Shown here: positions 61,652 through 64,000 of the stretch, piece after piece
How the letters are laid out: every line of letters starts with the position of its first letter
Numbering within the stretch: position 1 is the first letter of the stretch
Source: Achromobacter sp. ASV32
GTDB taxonomy: Bacteria; Pseudomonadota; Gammaproteobacteria; Burkholderiales; Burkholderiaceae_B
Direction: 5' to 3'
Assembly: GCF_016428805.1 (NCBI RefSeq)
Contig: NZ_JAELTJ010000003.1
Location: 46,930-110,929, forward strand
DNA length: 64,000 nucleotides
The notes under the pieces: model-generated
The model's input: the letters and a program-made list of their open reading frames with translations, nothing else
Databases searched by the model: none
What the model was told of the DNA's origin: nothing
Program-made: the position numbers and the translations under genes

Positions 61652-61707
61652 CGCCGGGCAAGGCTTCTTCCGGTATCCGATTCCGGCATCCACAGGTCCA
61701 GCGATCC

Positions 61708-62637
61708 ATGAACTTCCAGCAACTGCGTTCCGTGCGCGAGGCGGTGCGCCGCGACTTCAATCTGACCGACGTGTCGGAAAGCCTGCATACCTCGCAGCCG
61801 GGCGTCAGCCGCCAGATCCGCGAATTGGAGGAAGAGGTCGGCGTCGACATCTTCGTGCGTTCGGGCAAGCGGCTGATCGGCCTGACGCCGCCGGGGGAAT
61901 TGATCCTGCCGCTGGTCGAGCAGATCCTGCAGTGCGCCGACAATATTCGCCACGCGGGGGCCGAATATGCCGACAGCCGCACAGGCGTGCTGTCCATCGC
62001 CGCCACGCATTCGCAGGCGCGCTACGCCTTGCCGCCGGTGGTCAAGGAGTTTCGCCAGCGCTATCCCGAGGTCGTGCTGCACCTGCACCAGGGGTCGCCC
62101 AAGCAAGTCTCGGAAATGCTGCTGGAAGGCGAGGCCGACATCGGCGTGGCGACCGAGGCGGTGGCGGACTATCCGGGGCTGCTCAACCTGCCGTGCTACC
62201 GCTGGAGCCACAGCATCATCGTGCCCAAGGGGCACCCGCTGAGCGCGGTGCAGGGTGGCATCAGCCTGTCGCAGCTGTCGCGCTACCCCATCATCACGTA
62301 CGGGCGCGGCTATACCGGGCGCGCCCACATCGACGAGGCCTTCGCGCGGGCCGGCATCACACCGGACATCGTCATGACCGCGATGGATGCCGATGTCATC
62401 AAGACCTATGTAGAGCTGGAACTGGGCGTGGGCATCGTGGCCGCGGTGGCCTGGGATGCCGAGCGCGATACCCGCTTGTGCGCCATCGACGCGCGGCACC
62501 TGTTCGAGATCAACCTGACCCGCCTGGCCATCCGCCGCGGCGCCTGGTTGCGCGGCTATGCCTTTCATTTCATCGAGATGTTCGTGCCCACGTTGACGCG
62601 CGCCGTGGTGGACCAGGCGCTCAAGGGCGGGGCCTGA
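61708..62637 (+). CDS. LysR-family regulator, CysB/Cbl type
   Basis: A 309-aa regulator closely resembling CysB, the sulfur-starvation activator that binds O-acetylserine. The opening MNFQQLRSVREAVRRDFNLT and helix-turn-helix VSESLHTSQPGVSRQIRELE match CysB, as does EVGVDIFVRSGKRLIGLTPPG. It lies directly upstream of the dioxygenase-rhodanese gene and downstream of the sulfur uptake operon. It is the likely controller of both. Confidence 0.9.
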   Translation: MNFQQLRSVREAVRRDFNLTDVSESLHTSQPGVSRQIRELEEEVGVDIFVRSGKRLIGLTPPGELILPLVEQILQCADNIRHAGAEYADSRTGVLSIAATHSQARYALPPVVKEFRQRYPEVVLHLHQGSPKQVSEMLLEGEADIGVATEAVADYPGLLNLPCYRWSHSIIVPKGHPLSAVQGGISLSQLSRYPIITYGRGYTGRAHIDEAFARAGITPDIVMTAMDADVIKTYVELELGVGIVAAVAWDAERDTRLCAIDARHLFEINLTRLAIRRGAWLRGYAFHFIEMFVPTLTRAVVDQALKGGA

Positions 62638-62734
62638 ACACGGCCGGCTTGCCACGGCTACGCAATCGACAGGCCGTCGACAACCCGCCCAGTTGGGGGT
62701 CGGCAAACCGTGGGCCGCCCTCAGGCAGCGCCCG

Positions 62735-62756
62735 CATATCCATAGAAACATTTCTA
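62735..62756. promoter_or_regulatory. Shared motif plus palindrome before the dioxygenase-rhodanese gene
   Basis: CATATCCATA at 62735-62744 is the same 10-mer as at 53849-53858. It overlaps TAGAAA-CA-TTTCTA (62743-62756), a perfect 6-bp-arm palindrome. They lie 69-90 bp upstream of ATG 62825, where an activator such as the adjacent CysB-like protein would act. Confidence 0.5.
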
Positions 62757-62824
62757 CGTTGTGCGCGCGGGGCCGCGGCCGTAGGCTGGTCCGGTTCTTC
62801 AACTCAGGAATTCCGGACCCTCCC

Positions 62825-64000
62825 ATGAGCACCTCTTTCCACGCGGCGGCCGCCGCCCCAGCATCCCCCATCGACAGCGACCGCGCGCAAGCCGTGCGCG
62901 CGTTCATCGCCCAGGTCAAGGCCGTGGCGCCTGACCCCGTGCACGCCACGCCGGCCCAATTGGCGCAGGTGGCCACGCTGCTCGAGGCGCTGGGCCGCCG
63001 CCGCGAGCTGTTTCCGGCCGACGCCTTCGCGGTGGTGCCGGGCCGGCCCACCTCGATCTACCGGCTGGCCGAAGACGTGGACGGCCACTACGCGCTGTAC
63101 CTGTCGCTGGGCGAACCCGGCAAGGCGCAGCCGCCGCACGACCACACCACCTGGGCCATCATCGCCGGCGTATCGGGCAACGAGCGCAACGAGGTCTATG
63201 CGCGCAGCGCCGGGGCCGAGCCGGGCCGCGATGTGCTGACGCACGTGCGCCGCGTGGACGTGGGCCCGGGCGATTCCATCGTGCTCGGCCCCAACGACGT
63301 GCATACCATCGAGCTGGTGGGCGACGCGCCCGGCGCGCATCTGCATTTCTATGGTCTGGCGCTGGATCGCCTGCACGGCCGGGTGGTGTTTGAAAGCACC
63401 GCGGGCGGCTCGTACCGCACGTTCTCGCCGCCAGCCGCGATCTACCACGCGCGCCTGTCGCCGGCGGGCCTGCAAGCCGAGCTGCGTGGCGAGGCCGAGA
63501 TCGCCGTGCTGGACGTGCGCGAAGCCGGCCGCTATGCGCGCCGCCACCTGCTGTACGCCGTGCCCGCGCCGCTGTGGCGCCTGGAAGTGCTGGCCGACCG
63601 CCTGGTGCCCCGTCGCGACACACGCATCGTGCTGGTGGACGACGACGAGACGCTGGCCCACCAGGCGGCGGCCAAGTTGACCCGGCTGGGCTGGACCGAC
63701 ATCTCGGTGCTGGCCGGCGGCACCGACGGCTGGGAAAGAGAAGGGCGCGAACTGTTCTCGGGCACCAACGTGCCCAGCAAGGCGTTCGGCGAGGTCATCG
63801 AACACGAAAAGCACACGCCCTGGATCGACGTGGACGAATTGCACGAGCGCGTGGCGCGCGGCGAAGACATCGTGGTGGTGGACAGCCGTACCCCCGAGGA
63901 ATTTCATAACTTCACGCTGCCGTTCTCGCACAGCCTGCCAGGCGCCGAGCTGGTCTACCGCATCCGCGAACTGGCGCCGGACCCCGAGACCTTCGTGGTG
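62825..64000 (+). CDS. Thiol dioxygenase-type cupin fused to rhodanese domains (3' end outside window)
   Basis: The frame is open from ATG 62825 to the window end, giving 392 residues. Residues about 20-185 are a cupin of the cysteine dioxygenase type: H105 and H107 (PPHDHTTW), H160 (NDVHTIEL) and H174/Y176 (AHLHFYG). From about 205 a rhodanese-like domain begins (YHARLSPAGLQAELRGEAEI), with DDDE where the catalytic Cys loop should be. A second rhodanese domain (WIDVDELHERV, VVDSRTPEEFHNFTLPFSHS) is cut off before its active-site loop. A multi-rhodanese C-terminus is likely. It sits next to the CysB-like regulator gene. Confidence 0.85.
   Translation, partial: MSTSFHAAAAAPASPIDSDRAQAVRAFIAQVKAVAPDPVHATPAQLAQVATLLEALGRRRELFPADAFAVVPGRPTSIYRLAEDVDGHYALYLSLGEPGKAQPPHDHTTWAIIAGVSGNERNEVYARSAGAEPGRDVLTHVRRVDVGPGDSIVLGPNDVHTIELVGDAPGAHLHFYGLALDRLHGRVVFESTAGGSYRTFSPPAAIYHARLSPAGLQAELRGEAEIAVLDVREAGRYARRHLLYAVPAPLWRLEVLADRLVPRRDTRIVLVDDDETLAHQAAAKLTRLGWTDISVLAGGTDGWEREGRELFSGTNVPSKAFGEVIEHEKHTPWIDVDELHERVARGEDIVVVDSRTPEEFHNFTLPFSHSLPGAELVYRIRELAPDPETFVV

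Noticed and set aside
62804..63931. Minus-strand frame over the last gene
   Set aside because: The plus-strand frame runs open to the window end with cupin and rhodanese motifs; the minus frame is a composition artefact.

Overview
The window is very GC-rich, gene-dense and looks like the chromosome of an Alcaligenaceae betaproteobacterium (Bordetella/Achromobacter type). This rests on the five Bug-type periplasmic receptors, the many LysR and GntR/FCD regulators each beside a small catabolic operon, and the codon use. That assignment is inference from gene content; no rRNA, tRNA, CRISPR array or complete insertion sequence is visible.

Layout. 1-4345: end of a flavin monooxygenase gene, a coiled-coil protein, mobB, and the ubiU-ubiV-ubiT operon for O2-independent ubiquinone synthesis behind an FNR-like box. 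4401-11135: an Aap-type amino-acid receptor with its two permeases fused in one chain and no ATPase, then a class V aminotransferase, O-acetylhomoserine sulfhydrylase and a Tat-type hydrolase. 11164-16840: an AraC regulator divergent from a tightly overlapped operon (AhpD-like protein, acyl-CoA-dehydrogenase-like flavoprotein, SsuB/A/C-type ABC importer). 16889-19592: secreted and BNR-repeat proteins around an 80-bp tandem repeat. 19636-30916: three small catabolic modules with divergent regulators: GntR / sugar-acid dehydratase / RraA / Bug; Bug + DapA-like lyase / GntR; Bug + CatB / CatR. A remnant of a YhcG-type nuclease lies among them.

31031-44846: mostly stand-alone genes: a CheB-CheR-PAS-histidine kinase fusion, a methyltransferase, a protein that aligns well with the Bacillus spore-coat transglutaminase Tgl, two RidA proteins, and several unknown, lipoprotein or DUF4189 proteins. 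44987-50078: a hydroxy-acid module (Bug, D-2-hydroxyacid dehydrogenase, RraA, LysR, FMN L-hydroxyacid dehydrogenase) with a shared candidate operator. 50104-52679: LysR, pyrrolidone-carboxylate peptidase and an alpha/beta hydrolase.

52788-64000: the most interesting region, an apparently dedicated organosulfur uptake and breakdown island. It holds a Bug receptor, two diverged tandem amino-acid-type receptors, an aminotransferase, two permeases and an ATPase, a thiol-dioxygenase-type cupin, a cystathionine-lyase-type PLP enzyme, a small VOC protein, a CysB-like regulator, and a thiol-dioxygenase/rhodanese fusion that runs off the window. The likely logic is: import a sulfur amino acid or thiol acid, cleave or transaminate it, oxidise the thiol, and handle the released sulfur on rhodanese domains under CysB-type control. 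The substrate is not determined.
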